Part shown: piece after piece, positions 62,794 to 64,000 of the stretch | Layout: every line of letters begins with the position of its first letter | Numbering within the stretch: the stretch's first letter is position 1 | Source: Polynucleobacter sp. JS-JIR-II-50 | GTDB taxonomy: Bacteria > Pseudomonadota > Gammaproteobacteria > Burkholderiales > Burkholderiaceae | Assembly: GCF_018687895.1 (NCBI RefSeq) | Contig: NZ_CP061307.1 | Coordinates: 1,757,948-1,821,947, forward strand | DNA length: 64,000 bases | Direction of reading: 5' to 3' | Position numbers and translations under genes: made by a program | Notes under the pieces: generated by a model | Seen by the model: the letters and a program-made list of their open reading frames with translations, nothing else | Told to the model about the DNA's origin: nothing | Database searches by the model: none

Positions 62794-63084
62794 TTACTTC
62801 TGTACAACAGCCATGATGTCGTCTTCACGCATCACGATGAGTTCTTCGCTGTCAACTTTTACTGTTTGACCTGCATATTTGCCAAACAACACGCGATCGC
62901 CTACTTTGACGTCAGGTGCGTTTAATTTGCCGCTGTCATCGCGTTTACCTGGGCCAACTGCCAATACTTCACCTTGATCAGGTTTTTCTGCAGCAGCGTC
63001 AGGAATGATGATTCCGGAAGCAGTTTTTGATTCTTGATCTAAACGCTTGATGATTACGCGATCATGTAAGGGACGCAAATTCAT
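62794..63084 (-). CDS. groS: Co-chaperonin GroES
   Basis: A 96-residue lid of the GroEL chamber. [16 protein letters not shown] at the start, the mobile-loop region [20 protein letters not shown] and the closing [20 protein letters not shown] are typical. An AGGAGA ribosome site precedes the ATG. Transcription comes from the CIRCE-controlled promoter about 140 bases upstream. Confidence 0.98.
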   Translation of the reverse strand: MNLRPLHDRVIIKRLDQESKTASGIIIPDAAAEKPDQGEVLAVGPGKRDDSGKLNAPDVKVGDRVLFGKYAGQTVKVDSEELIVMREDDIMAVVQK

Positions 63085-63193
63085 CTCTTCTCCTATGTTA
63101 GTAAGTGTTAACTATTTAAATAAACTATATAAATCAATGCTTTATAATCTCTTCACACGGAAGCCAAGGGTTATTTACGAATAAATTACCTTT

Positions 63194-63220
63194 TTAGCAC
63201 TCGCATGTAGGGAGTGCTGA
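63194..63220. promoter_or_regulatory. CIRCE operator (HrcA binding site)
   Basis: TTAGCACTC (63194-63202), nine bases, and GAGTGCTGA (63212-63220). This matches the CIRCE consensus TTAGCACTC-N9-GAGTGCTAA at all but one base. It overlaps the -10 end of the groES promoter, a position where HrcA binding would block initiation. Confidence 0.93.
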
Positions 63221-63250
63221 TTATATAGGTCTGATTCCCGGGATTTCAAG
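63220..63250 (-). promoter_or_regulatory. Overlapping sigma-70 and sigma-32 promoters of groESL
   Basis: Minus strand. A sigma-70 reading is TTGAAA (63244-63249), an 18-base spacer and TATAAT (63220-63225). A sigma-32 reading is CTTGAAA (63244-63250), a 14-base spacer and CCTATAT (63223-63229), one base off the RpoH -10 core. The two share the -35, so basal and heat-shock transcription may start almost at the same base, both under CIRCE. Confidence 0.75.
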
Positions 63251-63309
63251 GGCGGATCACCATAAATTCTTTAAGGATTTAACCCTTTTTTTATAATAGG
63301 GACAGGCTG

Positions 63310-63325
63310 GTAGGACAATTCCTAC
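63310..63325. promoter_or_regulatory. Palindrome just downstream of the EAL-like gene promoter
   Basis: GTAGGA (63310-63315), CAAT, TCCTAC (63320-63325): a perfect dyad that begins 13 bases after the -10 box. It could be an operator for a dimeric regulator or a small 5' hairpin. No regulator is assigned. Confidence 0.45.
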
Positions 63326-63401
63326 AGATAAATCAGCCCAAAGCCCTTACCGCTCCAATCCGTCCTGCCTAGACTGGATAGTCACCGATTGGAGAATGCT
63401 G

Positions 63402-64000
63402 ATGAGCCCGAAATCCCGGCTGTACACGCTTGTAAAGGCATGGAAGAACAAACCCTTCCAAGAAGTACGAGACGCCTGTGGCGACCCCTGGCTTGGCCTG
63501 AGTAGCCAAGCTATTGAAGAACACCAATCCTGGTCTAAACGACAAGCGATTAGTCATGAACCCATTTTTAACTGCAAGGGAACAAAACTGACAGGATCTT
63601 TATTTAGACCATTACTGACTGCTTCTGACATGCAACTTCTACGCCTTTTTATGGAGGGTTTAGACACCATCGCCTATTGGTATCGCAGTGGTCGCTTTAT
63701 TCCTGGCATTTTGCCAATACCAACCCATGCCATAGCCTCAAGCAGCTACGTGGATGCCATGAGTGAACTCGTTCTGAACTCACGGCTACCAGTGGGATTG
63801 GTAAGCATTGGTATTCAAACCATCCCTGAGCCTGATAGCGCCGATGCTTGCAAAGAAGGATTGCTGCGTTTACGACGGCTTGGCGTATTGCTACATTTCA
63901 TTACATTCACCGGAAGCATTGAAGAGCTGCAATGGATCACAGAGATGCAATTGGAAGGCGTCCATATTGATATGAGTCAGATACGTGAACGTGAGCTGGA
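63402..64000 (+). CDS. Degenerate EAL-domain-like protein (N-terminal 199 codons, runs off the window)
   Basis: The frame starts at ATG 63402 (GGAGA at 63391-63395) and stays open to the last base; an ATG at 63396 is in frame but too close to the ribosome site. Residues near 53-70 (HEPIFNCKGTKLTGSLFRPL) align with the YQPI...G.EAL region of cyclic-di-GMP phosphodiesterases, but SLF replaces the EAL residues. Later GLLRLRRLGVLLHFITFTGS and LEGVHIDMSQIRE parallel the helix, DDFGTG and KID segments with most catalytic acids missing. Probably a non-catalytic sensor or binding protein. Family assignment is by eye only. Confidence 0.55.
   Translation, partial: MSPKSRLYTLVKAWKNKPFQEVRDACGDPWLGLSSQAIEEHQSWSKRQAISHEPIFNCKGTKLTGSLFRPLLTASDMQLLRLFMEGLDTIAYWYRSGRFIPGILPIPTHAIASSSYVDAMSELVLNSRLPVGLVSIGIQTIPEPDSADACKEGLLRLRRLGVLLHFITFTGSIEELQWITEMQLEGVHIDMSQIREREL

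Larger units (their letters stand above)
63085..63401. other. 317-base gap between groES and the EAL-like gene
   Basis: Holds the groES leader (63085-63213), CIRCE, the groESL promoters, a + strand TATAAT at 63292-63297 (probable promoter of the EAL-like gene, with a weak -35) and a palindrome at 63310-63325. No small ORF or RNA gene is evident. Confidence 0.7.

Overview
The window is a stretch of bacterial chromosome made almost entirely of housekeeping genes, packed at roughly one gene per 1.1 kb with moderate G+C. The protein set fits a small-genome betaproteobacterium of the Burkholderiaceae, most like a free-living Polynucleobacter. It includes a DUF3579 protein next to rpsT, an rpsT/murJ divergent pair, hda-HAD-pcnB-folK-panB, yhdP-nitrilase-tldD, glcDEF, queA-tgt-yajC-secDF, a tripartite transhydrogenase and a Bug-type binding protein. 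The genus is inferred from remembered family resemblance; no search was run. I saw no rRNA, tRNA, insertion sequence, prophage, integron or CRISPR array.

Layout. 1-5.7 kb: start of clpA with clpS (minus), cspA, a DUF192 protein, an argF-argG-ppnP unit (minus), DUF3579 and rpsT. 5.8-16.4 kb: murJ-SirB1, dedA, miaA, purM, an AI-2E family permease, then hda-HAD phosphatase-pcnB-folK-panB. 16.4-22.5 kb: the heat-shock block hrcA-hemH-grpE-dnaK-dnaJ (minus). 22.5-35.7 kb: nadK-recN, glnE (minus), yhdP-nitrilase-tldD and a DAHP synthase. 35.8-41.9 kb: a cobalamin adenosyltransferase divergent from glcD-glcE-glcF-yggS-proC. 41.9-53.9 kb: recG-ubiA (minus), queA-tgt-yajC-secD-secF, purB-waaA (minus) and a GST. 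54-58.1 kb: mnmA and pntAA-pntAB-pntB. 58.2-61.0 kb: the only clearly accessory part, with a bestrophin-like membrane protein, an unknown secreted protein and a Bug binding protein. 61.1-64 kb: groES-groEL (minus) and the start of a gene for a degenerate EAL-like protein.

The stress genes form one regulatory set. Three sites match the sigma-32 consensus closely: upstream of grpE (its -35 overlaps the hemH stop codon), upstream of dnaK (after a terminator that separates it from grpE), and upstream of groES. The groES site also has a near-perfect CIRCE operator, the target of HrcA, whose gene lies 40 kb away in this window. HrcA therefore probably controls groESL, while the grpE and dnaK promoters appear to rely on sigma-32 alone.

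The most unusual signal is repeated architecture at translation starts. About ten genes that appear to begin a transcript lack a Shine-Dalgarno sequence and instead carry a -10-like hexamer exactly 5-7 bases before the ATG (DUF192, miaA, nadK, yhdP, aroG, cobO, glcD, ubiA, gst, perhaps panB and recG). This spacing puts transcription initiation on or next to the start codon and predicts leaderless mRNAs. A second oddity is a diverged duplicate of the groEL terminator on the far side of the Bug gene, next to a 12-bp inverted repeat with a 79-base loop. I found no clearly new multi-gene defence or metabolic system here.
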